DNA from: Procambarus clarkii
Taxonomy: Eukaryota; Arthropoda; Malacostraca; Decapoda; Cambaridae
Assembly (NCBI RefSeq): GCF_040958095.1
Contig: NC_091158.1
Location: forward strand, 40,367,964 to 40,431,963
Length of the DNA: 64,000 nucleotides
Direction: 5' to 3'
Shown: positions 1 through 10,484 of the stretch, in pieces
Layout of the letters: every line of letters starts with the position of its first letter
Position numbering within the stretch: the first letter of the stretch is position 1
The notes under the pieces: generated by a model
What the model was told of the DNA's origin: nothing
Database searches by the model: none
The model's input: the letters and a program-made list of their open reading frames with translations, nothing else
Translations under genes and position numbers: made by a program

Positions 1-656
1 CATGGGGTGCAGGGGCGGGTGTGGGCACTACACGGGGTGCATGGGTGGGTGCGGGCACTTCACGGGGTGCAGGGGAAGGTGTGGGGACTACATGGGGTTC
101 AGGGGCGGGTGTGGACACTATACGGGGTGCAGGGGTGGGGCGTGGGCACTACACGGGGTGCAGGGGCGGGTGTGGACTCTACACGGGGTGTAGGGGACGG
201 TGTGGACAATACACGGGGTGTAACGCAAGGTGTGAGCACTGCACAGGGCTCAGGGGCGGGTGTGGGCACTACACGGGGTGCATGGGTGGGTGCGGGCACT
301 TCACGGGGTGCAGGGGAAGGTGTGGGCACTACACAGGGTGCAGGGGCGGTTGTGGGCACTACATGGGGTTCAGGGGCGGGTGTGGACACTACACGGGGTG
401 CAGGGGTGGGGTGTGGGCACTACACGGGGTGCAGGGCGGGTGTGGGCACTACACGGGGTGCAGGGGCGGGTGTGGGTACTACACGGGGTGCAGGGGCAGG
501 TGTGGGCACTACACGGGGTGCAGCGGAGGGTGTGGGCACTACACGGGGTGCAGGGGCGGGAGTGCGTACTACACAGGGTGCAGGGGCGGGTGTGGGCACT
601 ACACGGGGTGCAGGGGAAGGTGTGGGCACTACTCGGGGTGCTGGGGCGGTTGTGGG
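1..656. repeat. 30-bp G-rich minisatellite, right end of an array
   Basis: Tandem copies of a 30-bp unit containing CACTACACGGGGTGCA followed by further G-runs. The variant order matches 32206-32861 base for base as far as I compared. It continues off the left edge of the window and stops where the LTR begins at 657. The long open frames across it result from a stop-free unit whose length is a multiple of three. Confidence 0.95.
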
Positions 657-1677
657 TGTTACGAACCCGGATCCAGCGTCCAAGCACGGAGCAGTAACGA
701 CCGCGCCATCTGTGGGTCAGCTCCCGAAACCCCCGCCAAACGGACGACGACACCTGGTGAGGACGGCGAATACCGGCCACAAGGGCCAGTTTCCAGTCCT
801 GTTCAGCGCTCCACACAGCCGCTGCTGACCTCTGGTGAGGTGGTGCTCAGACTACAACGCCATCTATGAAGTGGATGTGTTGGGCGTTTGTGTCTGAGCC
901 TGTAAGTGAGGTGTTTTAGTGTCCCAGTTATTGATGACGTGTCTGCTTACAGAGTCGACCTGGGACTGCTGTGATGGGAGTTGAGTCAGTCTACCCGAGG
1001 CAGCCGTCTCCGAACCTTGAGCTTTGCTGCAGCAGTTGCGAAGTCGTCCCCCCCGGAAGAACACTGTGGTGTGTTAGCCTGCCAGTGGAGTGGCAGTAAA
1101 AGGTTTACCCGGGACCGACTGTTGGAGACGATCGTCCACTGGGGTATTGAGGACGGGAGAGTGATTTGTGGTATCACACGAGGCTCCTGTCCAGGGCGTT
1201 CCCCTTATATCGTTCTGGAGTGGCCTGACCAGCCTTGCTGTTCCGGAACCTGCCAGCAGACCAGCTGGACGTGTGGTTGACGGCCTCCACGGCGGTGCCC
1301 CCAGTGGACCTGTGTTTTGGCTGACCTGTGGCCAGGGTAGGCTCAACTTCGCAGAGAATTCGTTGTGGGGCCACGAAGAGGCACCGAGGACTCGGCACCG
1401 AGAGAGAGCGAGGATCCATAGTCTCCAGCAGAAGACTACAGTTTAATTCCCTTGTATAGTGTTAATACCACTCTCCCTGTGTAACCTTTTTATATATTAT
1501 TTATTGGTGGCGGACATTATATTATATTAAGTTCTTAACTTTCTTTCCCTTCACCCTTTAAGTTACTTGCGTCACGGATCGCATCCCTTGAAAGCCTCTA
1601 CTGGCTTGGGGTCGGATACAACTTCCTCTAACAACATCAGAGTAAGAACCCCGTTGCGTCCCGAGAGGGCCGTAACA
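657..1677 (+). mobile_element. 5' LTR of LTR retroelement, copy A (truncated element)
   Basis: The sequence begins TGTTACGAAC and ends CCGTAACA, giving TGTTAC/GTAACA inverted ends. It is 1021 bp and matches the 1022-bp LTR at 32862-33883 except for one missing base near 1215. It also matches the LTR at 37411-38430. Copy A has no 3' LTR in the window because the element runs into the N gap at 4539. A TATA-like AT-rich stretch lies near 1488-1508. Confidence 0.92.
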
Positions 1678-1681
1678 TAAT

Positions 1682-1699
1682 TGGCATCCCCAGCGGGAT
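1682..1699 (+). promoter_or_regulatory. Putative tRNA primer-binding site, copy A
   Basis: TGGCATCCCCAGCGGGAT starts four bases after the LTR. The leading TGG is what pairing with a tRNA CCA end requires. I could not assign the donor tRNA by eye. The same site is at 33888-33905. Confidence 0.5.
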
Positions 1700-1799
1700 C
1701 CGTCTCCTTGTTAAGTAAGTTTGACAGGGGTGGTAAAGTGGCGTAATCCCTGTAAATAATTCCCCCTGTGTGTGACGATTGTGACGTTATACGTCCTGT

Positions 1800-2060
1800 G
1801 CGGTGCTCAAGAGTGACTAAGTGCGATATTGTGCAGTGCGGTGCTCGCTGTGATTAAGCGATTAAGTGAAATATTGTGTAGTGCGGTGCTCGTCGTGATT
1901 AAGTGCAATATTGTAGAGCGAAGTGTTCGCTGTGATTCAGTGCAATATTGGGTAGTGCGGTGCCCGAAGTAATTACGTGCAATATTGGCAAGTGCAGTGT
2001 TTGGTGCGATAAAGTGCAATATTGCCGTAGAACTGTGCTCGGTGCGTTAAGTGTTAACGT
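1800..2060 (+). repeat. Short degenerate tandem repeat in the retroelement leader
   Basis: About six imperfect copies of a roughly 40-bp unit built around AAGTGCAATATTG and GTGCGGTGCTCG lie between the primer-binding site and the gag start. The same block is at 34006-34266 in copy B. A role in packaging or translation of the element RNA is possible but not shown. Confidence 0.7.
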
Positions 2061-2104
2061 GTAAGCGGTGTGTTAAGTGCTAGTTAAGTGTTCCATCTGT
2101 GACA

Positions 2105-3895
2105 ATGGCAGAAAAAGCTACCATCGATGATCTGGACGATGTGCAGGCTTTTCTGAACAGAGAGGACTGTCTTGCCCGATTAAAGTATCTGAGCAAACCG
2201 GAACTTGTACTAGCGAGCGCCTACCTGGAGATCAAGATCCGTGCCAGTGATTCCCGTGTGGAGATCTTGTCCAAGGTTCACCGGCACCTGAAGGCAGAAG
2301 AGAAACGGGAAGGCGAGACTCCTAGTACAAAGGAAGGTGAGGAAATAGCTTCCATGGAAAAGGAAGATAAAGGCAGTGACATTGACAGTGATGCAGGTGA
2401 GCTTAATATCAGCTTCCTAACAGTCAAGATGCGTGCCCTAGAAATTAATCGAGAAATAGAATGGAAGAAATTAGAAATGGAAAGAGAGAGACAAGATAAA
2501 GAATTGGCGATGAGGCGTTTAGAATTAGAACGAGAAAGAGAGAGAGAAGAACGAGAAAGAGAAAGAGAAGAACGAGAAAGAGAAGAGAAACGAGAGAGAG
2601 AAGAACGAGAAAGAGAAAGAGAAGAATGAGAAAGTGAAGAGAAACGAGAGAGAGAAGAACGAGAAAGAGAAGAGAAACGAGAGAGAGAAGAACGAGAAAG
2701 AGAAGAGAGACGAGAGAGAGAAGAACGAGAAAGAGAAAGAGAAGAACGAGAAAGAGAACAGCGAGAGAGAGAAGAAAACGAAAGACAGAGACAACATGAA
2801 CTAGAAGTATTACGGTTAGGCGGTGGTCGGAGGCCAACAACGGACACCAGCGGTTTCGATCCGGTAAGAAATATCAAAATGGTCCCCAAATTCAATGAGA
2901 GGGAAGTCTCGAAGTTCTTTGCAGCCTTCGAGAAAGTCGCTGCCTCTTTGGAGTGGCCAAGGGAGAATTGGGCCATCATGATACAGTCAGTCTTGACTGG
3001 GAAGGCCCAAATCGCCTACTCTACGTTATCCCTTGACGACTCCGGCGATTACGACAAGGTGAAGAAGGTTGTGCTCATGGCGTACCAATTGGTACCTGAG
3101 GCATATAGACAGAAGTTTCGAAACCTGAAGAAGACCTCAGAGCACACTTTCACCGAATTCGCCACGCTCAAGGAGCGACTTTTCCAGGAATGGTGTGCCT
3201 CTCGGAAGGTGGAGACCAAGGAAGACCTCGAGCAGTTGATACTGCTAGAGGACTTCAAGGATTGTTTGTCTGGAGACCTGAAGACATACTTAGAGGAACA
3301 GCAGGTAGAGACCTTGAGTGCGGCAGCCACCATGGCTGAAGAGTACATCCTGACTCATAGGTCTTCTGCTAAGTACGTCCCAAGGCACTACCAACGCCGG
3401 TTCGATAAACCTCAGGACGAAGAAGAGACTCCCATCCCACGAAGCGCTAAGAAGACGCCCCCAAGTAGCTCTCGAAGGGCTAGTCCTAGTAGTCCGAATC
3501 ACCGGAGTCCAAGGAGGAACATGGTGTGCTGGACTTGTGGGCAGAAAGGGCATGTAGCTGCTAGGTGCCGAGGCAGAAGAGGTAGCGGCGCACGTAGGGA
3601 GGTGATGTTGATGAGCTGTGGAACATCACCAGCAGGAAACCAGTCTACGACTACGCAGGAAGAACCCAGATGGTTTTCCCCTCACACTTCAGGCGGGTAT
3701 GTATCGAGTGATCATACTGGTAGATCAGTTGTAGTGCTCAGAGATAGTGGAGCAGCCCAGTCCCTGATCGTGAAGAGCTCGTTACCCGAGGGAGTAAGTG
3801 TGGACGGGAGACAACAGGTTGTCCTGGTTGGGTTTCCAAGGACGCAGTACATCTCAACTCGCCTTACTTCAGTGGCACATGTGCGTTGTCAGTAG
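2105..3895 (+). pseudogene. gag: LTR retroelement gag-protease, copy A, one internal stop
   Basis: The frame opens at ATG 2105 (GACAATGG context). The N-terminal part has a SAP-like helical segment, then a long Glu/Arg-rich coiled-coil-like stretch encoded by a GARAGA-type purine repeat. A TGA at 2627-2629 interrupts it, and the same frame resumes and runs to 3895. The downstream part holds a SCAN-like gag capsid segment (from about 2879), a CCHC zinc knuckle (CWTCGQKGHVAARC, near 3527-3568) and a retropepsin motif (DSGAAQSLI, near 3754). The surrounding codons are CGA-rich, so the stop looks like a CGA-to-TGA change. Copy B carries the identical stop. The product would be the structural polyprotein of the particle plus the start of the protease. 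Confidence 0.8.
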
Positions 3896-4538
3896 TCGAT
3901 ACCCTCCCTGTGGCTGGGATTGACGTGGTACTAGCCAACGACTTGGTGACTGATTGGAGCATCAATCTTCCCAAGGTTGCGGACGAGTCTACCGGAACAG
4001 CACGGTCTGAGGTAACAGGCAATGGTAATGTCCAGGTAAAGACAGACCCGGATTTGAACATGTCTAATTTGTCCTCTCACCCGCAGATCGACAGTATTCT
4101 AACAGTGTCTCCTAATTCTCTCGACAAGGAACATGAGGTTACGATGGCAGAAGTACCCGAACAAGAAGAGAGGCCTTGTGTGCAAGCACCCACGGATACC
4201 GAAGAGTTTGGAGTGAAGGCACCTGTGTACTTGCAGCCTGGCAAAGTACAATGTATGCTGAACCGGCCAGAGATTCCCCAGACGTCGGAGGTATGTGAGG
4301 TATGTGCAAAGGTTCTAGTGCCCTCTTTGGTCCAAACCAGGCTAATGGATATAGCCGGTTATGGACATGAAAGGCTCGGGAAGCTTATCCCTCAATTGGC
4401 CCCATGTTTCTTAGCGATATTTTGTTTGATGCTCGTATGTGTTCCCAGTGTTCTCAGTAAGGATCAGTGGACGACCCGAAGGATGATGGCTCCCTTGAAC
4501 ATCGTGAAGAGGTCCCAGGGATTAGAGATTTACACTGA
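3886..4538 (+). pseudogene. End of protease and downstream ORF, copy A, cut by gap
   Basis: This frame is shifted by -1 relative to gag-protease and overlaps its last codons. It starts with the typical end of a retropepsin domain (LPVAGIDVVLANDL), then an acidic low-complexity region and a hydrophobic stretch (about residues 171-190). It is cut by the run of Ns at 4539. See the full version at 36092-37410. The overlap could be a programmed frameshift or a one-base loss; both copies share it, so copy A adds no independent evidence. Confidence 0.6.
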
Positions 4539-5038
4539 NNNNNNNNNNNNNNNNNNNNNNNNNNNNNNNNNNNNNNNNNNNNNNNNNNNNNNNNNNNNNN
4601 NNNNNNNNNNNNNNNNNNNNNNNNNNNNNNNNNNNNNNNNNNNNNNNNNNNNNNNNNNNNNNNNNNNNNNNNNNNNNNNNNNNNNNNNNNNNNNNNNNNN
4701 NNNNNNNNNNNNNNNNNNNNNNNNNNNNNNNNNNNNNNNNNNNNNNNNNNNNNNNNNNNNNNNNNNNNNNNNNNNNNNNNNNNNNNNNNNNNNNNNNNNN
4801 NNNNNNNNNNNNNNNNNNNNNNNNNNNNNNNNNNNNNNNNNNNNNNNNNNNNNNNNNNNNNNNNNNNNNNNNNNNNNNNNNNNNNNNNNNNNNNNNNNNN
4901 NNNNNNNNNNNNNNNNNNNNNNNNNNNNNNNNNNNNNNNNNNNNNNNNNNNNNNNNNNNNNNNNNNNNNNNNNNNNNNNNNNNNNNNNNNNNNNNNNNNN
5001 NNNNNNNNNNNNNNNNNNNNNNNNNNNNNNNNNNNNNN
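4539..5038. other. Assembly gap (500 N)
   Basis: Exactly 500 undetermined bases, the size of a conventional placeholder. The left flank matches 32206-36743 up to its last base, so the gap marks the end of a contig and the join to 5039 is not established. Confidence 0.99.
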
Positions 5039-5740
5039 ACCTAAAGGATCGGTGGTGGGACCAGTTCTATTTCTAATATACGTTAACGACATGTTTACAG
5101 GAGTCGAGTCGTATATCGATGTTCTCGGATGATGTAAAATTAATGAGAACAGTTGTGAAAGATGAGCATTGTAGGATCCTCCAAGAGGACTTGAACAGGT
5201 TGCAGAGATGGTCAGAGGAAATGGCTACTGTAGTTCACCACATGCAAATGTAAAGTTATGGAAATGGGATCAGGTGATAGGAGACAAAGGGACAGTACAC
5301 GATTGAGGGGAACTGCCTACCTGTGACCATTCGAGAAAGAGACCTGGGAGTGGACGTAACACCTAATCTAACTCCTGAGGCACATATAAATTGGATAACG
5401 ACAGGTGCGTACTTTACACTGACAAAAGTTAGAACATCATTCAGAAACCTAAGTAAGGAGGCATTTAGGGCCCTTTACACTGCCTACGTGAGACCAGTCT
5501 TGGAGTATGCCGTGCCATCATGGAGTCCCCACCTGATGAAACACTTAAGGAAACTGGAAAAAGTTCAGAAGTTTGCGACGAGGCTCGTCCCAGAGTTACG
5601 AGGGATGGGATATGAAGAGCTCGTGAAGGAACTGACCCTTACGACACTAGAAAAAAGGGAGAGAGGGGATATGATATGAATGTATAAAGTACTCGAGGGA
5701 ATTGAAACAGTGGAAACAGACGATTTTTTTTTAATTTTTA
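5039..5740 (+). pseudogene. CR1-like LINE reverse transcriptase fragment
   Basis: Conceptual translation of 5039-5160 gives a reverse transcriptase core: a PQGS-V-GP segment, LIYVND, and an FSDD catalytic box where the other copies have FADD. From 5323 it continues with the CR1 C-terminal region (DLGVDVTPNLTPEAH, then YVRPVLEYAVPSWSP, then RFATRLVPELRGM), ending at a stop at 5677-5679 with weak similarity beyond. Several stops and frameshifts lie between. It is older than the CR1 copies at 52-57 kb. The 5' part lies in or beyond the gap. Confidence 0.8.
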
Positions 5741-6029
5741 ATTTTTGCCCCAAGGGGCGAGTTTATTTGGCAGCGAAACTCATCCTGTGAATGGACATAC
5801 CACCATGGCAGCATGTACAACACTCCCCAATTGGAAGAAAACCCGCTGGGTTGTTCATCCTGTCACTTGTACGCAGATACAACTGGGACTTGCTTAACTG
5901 TCTCAAGTAGACAGCTTTTCAAAGAAGAAGATTAACATCTGTCAACCCTTAAAATCTTACGTTATCTTGCGGGTGCAAAATGGGGGAATCTCTTAAGAAC
6001 AGTATCAATATTTGACAAATAGTGTTTTC
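5741..6029. other. No gene recognised
   Basis: A T-run near 5726-5745, then sequence without a convincing frame. It may hold the 3' untranslated end of the - strand LINE that follows. Confidence 0.4.
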
Positions 6030-7620
6030 CTAACTCAATCTGGGGTTTATTATTCTACACATATTTCTAATTTCTCTCAGGTGTCCCCATTTTTTCAGGT
6101 AGTGGTCAAGGCGGTGTTCGTCACTCTCATGACAGATTCTGCAACTCTGATGCTCAGCTGTTGTCTTCATTCCAAATCGCCATGGATATTTGTATCCAAG
6201 ACAGGTTCTCGCTATTATTGATTCTCTCCCGCGGCTACCTCCTCTTCGTCCATAATGATTTGGTTTGTCAGCTGCAACCATGTTGTAAAAACTTATAGAA
6301 TCACTGGTTTGTGCTTCTATCCTCCTTTCCTCAGTTACCTTGTCACGGTGATGTTGCATACCTCAAATTTGTAGCAGAGTTTTGGGTATGAAGTATTCAA
6401 TATGGTCTCCTTCATTGTCTTCAGCAGCCAGCACATCTGCTCGTTCATTCCCACATATCCCAACATGGGAGGGGATCCACAAAAACTTTACGACTCTTCC
6501 GTGGTTGATTAGTACCCTCACAGCTCTCATAATTTTAGCGACTATCGCAAGATTTTCGGTCGGATTTTTACTTAGGCTTTGTAGCACAGCTTTTGAGTCA
6601 GTTCAGATCACTGTGCCATTAGTGTTTCGTTCAAGGAATCTTAATGCCATAACAATGGCAGTTAGTTCCGCTTGCGTTGAAGAGATATGGTTCTCAATAC
6701 GCGCTTTCTCTTCATTTCTGCGTTGAAAGGCATGATTCCTAACTACAGTGAATGCTGCACCAGCCCTATCATTGGCAGGATAAATGACCAATCAGTGTAA
6801 ATTTTATCTAGTTCATCTCCGGTTTCTTTATAAATTTCCCAGAGATATTTGTACCTCAATTCTTGTGGTATCATTTTGGATTTTTTCGTTGCCATTTCAT
6901 TGATGATAATCCTGCATGAGTCATCCTCCCAGGGAGGTAACCTCTCTACAGGCAGGATCTCACGAGCTTGCTCAAGCAGGTGAAGTTCTTCGAGGTTGCA
7001 GACTGATCTGTGATTTCATTTTTTGCTTCTCCTGATTCCCCCTGAAAGTTGCACAGAACTCAGTTTTTTCTTAGCAATATCATTGTAATAGGGATCTCTG
7101 GCTATCCTAACATTCTCTGGCAAGGATATAATTCAGTTCCATAATTCTGCTTTTAACACTGGGGGAGGGGACAACTCTTCTCGTAGATTATACGATTTAG
7201 CACTTCTTGGAACTCCACGAATGATTGTCATGGCTTCATTCTGTATGCTTTCGAGATTTTTCATATTGCTTTCAGAGTAGGAACATAAAGCTAGTGGCGG
7301 CATAGTGAATGACGGAGCGCACATAGGATGTGTACATAATTTTAAGGACGGCAATAGAGGCTTCATGTCCATTCCAGGTCATAGCTTTCAGTGCCCCGAG
7401 TCGACTTTTGCATGTTCCTATGAGTTGGTTGAGCTCCTCTTTCTTCCCTTTTGTTAGAACCGACAGTGACGCCAGGTTAACTGTAGTGGTCAACCCATTC
7501 AAGTGTTACTCATTAATTTGAAGTTCTTCATTTTCATTCTGCCTTTGATTCGAGTATGCTTTTGTATTGTTTGTGGAGAGAGTGAAACGGAGCTCAACGC
7601 ATTTATTTCCATGGAGATCG
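6030..7620 (-). pseudogene. Decayed LINE: RT C-terminus, RNase H and zinc-finger tail
   Basis: Read on the - strand from 7620 to 6030 there are four pieces in the order expected for a LINE ORF2. The first (7502-7272) is the RT thumb (KSRLGALKAMTWNG, YVRSVIHYAA). The second (7372-7133) is a following LEXIQNEAMTIIRGVPRSA segment. The third (6791-6363) is an RNase H domain with the AELTAIVMAL helix and SHVGICGNERAD. The fourth (6359-6030) is a C-terminal CX2C-H-type tail (CRICHESDEHRLDHYLKKW). Frames change at least three times. RNase H placed after RT points to the I/Jockey group of non-LTR elements; I cannot assign the clade. The 5' part, including the endonuclease, is missing. Confidence 0.75.
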
Positions 7621-7639
7621 GGGTGACATGATAGAGGTT

Positions 7640-7841
7640 TATGATAGAGGATGATGATAGAGGATGAATGGACATAACAAAGGGAATATTAATAGGTATT
7701 AAAAAGTATCAACACAAGACAGAACCCGAAACAATGGGTATAAATTGGATAAGTTTAGATTTAGGAAAGTAAGTATGTAATTATCAAAAAGAAGGCACCA
7801 AACCGGGAGGGCTATGTAGCACCATCTAATGTGCAGGATAA
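7640..7841 (-). other. Probable 3' untranslated end of the next LINE
   Basis: Includes short GATGATAGAGG repeats and a motif around 7713-7750 (ACAATGGGTATAAATTGG) that also occurs in related form at 58402-58440 and 61139-61185 in the Penelope-like element. No coding frame was seen. Confidence 0.4.
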
Positions 7842-9379
7842 TCAGAGGGCGCTAAATATCACCAAGGATGCCAATACGAGAACAGAAACGCATAAGGCGA
7901 ACAATATCAAAAGTATCTGAGTCATCTGAATGCTATTGAGCGATAAGCGACCGTGGGGGTCGGTCGGAAAATAGGACACATGCTCGTCCCAGAAGTCAGG
8001 ACATTCAACAAGGATATGCTCGACCATAAGAGGGACAATAAAGTGCAGGGCAGCGCTCCATCAAGTGACCATGAGTTAAGCGAGTATGGCCAATACACAA
8101 CCTCGCCAGAGCCGTTTCCCATCGCCGGTTACGGTGGTTGGAGGACGGCCACGAGGACACACAACTTTTAAGAGAACGTAGTTTGTTACCAGTAACAGAC
8201 GACCAATAAGCCTGCCAACGGGTAAGGATGGAGGAATGGATAACCGGATAAAAGTCAGAATAAAGAATACCTTTATGAGAGATGGGACAAGAGCGGACAG
8301 CTTCCCTGGCGGCAGCATCCTCACGCTCATTTAAAAAGACACCAATATGGCTGGGAACCCAACAAAACTCAACCGACTCAAATTTACTGTGAACAAGAAA
8401 CAGCCAATGCTGGATCTCAACAACTACTGGATGAACTGGATTAAAAGACCCGAGAGCCATGAGGGCACTACGAGAGTCAACAACAACTACAAAGGAAGAT
8501 TGACAGTGAGAGAGCAGGAGACGAGGAGCATAGAGAATTGCATAAAGCTCCGCTGTGAAGATGCTGGTCTCCGGAGGTAAGCTACACATATAAGTGTGAT
8601 CAGGGAAAACAACAGAATAGCCAACACCGTCCGCAGACTTATACCCATCAGTGAAGACGGAAACAGAGTGGGAGTGAGAAAAAAGTGCTCAAGGAAAAGG
8701 CATTTTAGAACAAAAGAGGGGTAAAAGCTTTAGTGATGCGGGTCAAGGATGTACACAATAGCGAAAGGGAGACTCTCCATGGAGGCAAAGAAGGAACAAC
8801 ACGAAGAGAAATAGTAGAAATACGAACGGAAAGAGAATCCTGTAAGCGAGATAACCGAACAGAAAGAGGGAGGTGGTGAAGAGGAACAGGAACCGCAGGA
8901 AGGGTAAAGGTTAAGGAACGACAGAGGCGAGACGAAGGATGTTGCAAGGACCGCGCAATATAGCAAAGATAGAAGCGATCACGGCGGTCCTGGAGAGAGA
9001 GGAAGCCAGTGTCAACATACAAGCTGAGGACGGGAGTCGAACGAAAGGCACCAGAACTGAGGCGCAAATCAGTATGGTGCAAAGCATCAAGACGGCGAAG
9101 AGTAGAAGGAGAAGCAGACGAGTAAGCAGGGCAACCATAATCGTGCTTAGACAGGACGAGAGGAATGTTAAGCAAGGAGAGTGCGCCTATCCGCTCCCCA
9201 AGAAGTATGGGACACCGCTCCCAAATCTCAGAGACTGACGACGACTCCCAGATCCGATTTCCGAAAGAAAAGAAAGGAATCGGCCGTCTGCCGACGGCGG
9301 TGTCTCTTCCAGGCTGCACGCTTACAGTGGACAGCCTGAGCACAGTCTGCATTCTACCACGCATTTCCGTGGACCCCAA
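7842..9379 (-). pseudogene. LINE ORF2 C-terminal part: RT end and RNase H
   Basis: Segment 9379-8705 on the - strand reads as the C-terminal half of a reverse transcriptase, with SLQDRRDRFYLCYIARSL as the recognisable part. Segment 8589-8005 is an RNase H domain (SIFTAELYAILYA, then VVVVDSRSALMAL, then CWVPSHIGVFLNERED) followed by a C-terminal tail (8027-7842) with HILVECPDFW. The usual Asn-Glu-x-Ala-Asp is changed to Asn-Glu-Arg-Glu-Asp. Small frame changes separate the parts. The catalytic RT core is absent: the next recognisable block upstream (9623) is already endonuclease. Confidence 0.75.
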
Positions 9380-9622
9380 GAGGAAGAGCGAGGAATAGAG
9401 CGGAGGGCAACGTCGAAGACATTGTCATGAAAAAGGAGGAGAGAGCTAAGGAAAGGCAGATGGGAGAGGTCAGAGAGAGCAGCACTGAGGGTAAATAGGT
9501 TCCAGTCCGCTTTAGCAAACTGCCACCTAGGGAAGAAGAGGGGATGGTGAAAAGAAAAAAGGTAACAAGGATGGGGAAATGTTCACTGCCATGGAGGTAA
9601 TTAAGAACCTGCCACGTGAAAT

Positions 9623-10215
9623 CTAAGTAAAGAGAAGATAAGCAAAGAGAAAGATCAAGACAGGAAAGAGTGCTAGTCGAGAGTCCAAATGCGTGGGCTC
9701 ACCAGAATTCAGAAGAGACAGGGAAGAAGAGAGGATAAATGGCTCAAGAAGGCGACCCCGGGTGTTCATCAGAACGTCACCCCAAAGAGAATGACGACAA
9801 TTGAAATCACCTAGCAGGAGCACAGGCTCCGGCAAGGAGTCCAGTAGGTGTTTCAGATCAGGAAGAAAGCGGGACACTCAGGGGGAAGATAAATGGAACA
9901 AATGCTGTACCATATCCCCACAAAGATACGAGCAGCAGAACAAAGGAGAGGTGAAGGAAAAAGTAAAGGGACAAAGGGAACATTGGAGGGAATCAAGATA
10001 GCAGAAGAGTTAGGAGCCTTTGTTGCTGGGGGGGGGGGGGAGAGAAAGGAATAGCCACGAAAGCGACTAGGACGAGCACCAAGCATCGGCTCCTGAAGAC
10101 AGACACAAAGGGGCAGAAACCACGAAATCAGAAGCTGGAGTTCAAGGAAAATGGTGTAATAACCCCAAACGTTCCATTGAAGAATAGACATCGACGAGAA
10201 GAGAAAGGACAACAA
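9623..10215 (-). pseudogene. LINE ORF2 N-terminal endonuclease (APE-type)
   Basis: On the - strand, 10215-9853 opens an APE-like endonuclease (SILQWNVWGYY, then CLQEPMLG). Segment 9877-9623 continues it with the metal-binding loop PVLLLGDFNCRHSLWGD. The frames shift near the 12-base G-run at 10029-10040. Its position just upstream of the RT/RNase H remains fits ORF2 of the same LINE, with an internal deletion removing the RT core between 9380 and 9622. Confidence 0.75.
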
Positions 10216-10484
10216 CAGAGAACAAGGAAGAAACTAAGGCCAAAGAGAAACATAGCACATTAAAGAATATCAGGGTCAGCAAAGTCAGGGTTAGGGGGCA
10301 TGGGTAAACTGAGCTAAGACAGAGGGAAGGAAGCGGGAGAACAGACCAGAGGTGGACGGGATGGGGTCCGGGGAAGAGGAGGAGGCAACCGAGAGGAGCA
10401 GTCAAGGACAGTAGCAGGAAGAGGGGCGAGTAGAAAGAGGGGAGCGCACCTCAGCAAGGCCAGCAACTGAGAGGGAAGCGGGGG

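Noticed and set aside
2278..2979. Ser/Leu/Arg-rich - strand frame opposite gag
   Set aside because: Shadow of the GARAGA purine repeat on the coding strand.
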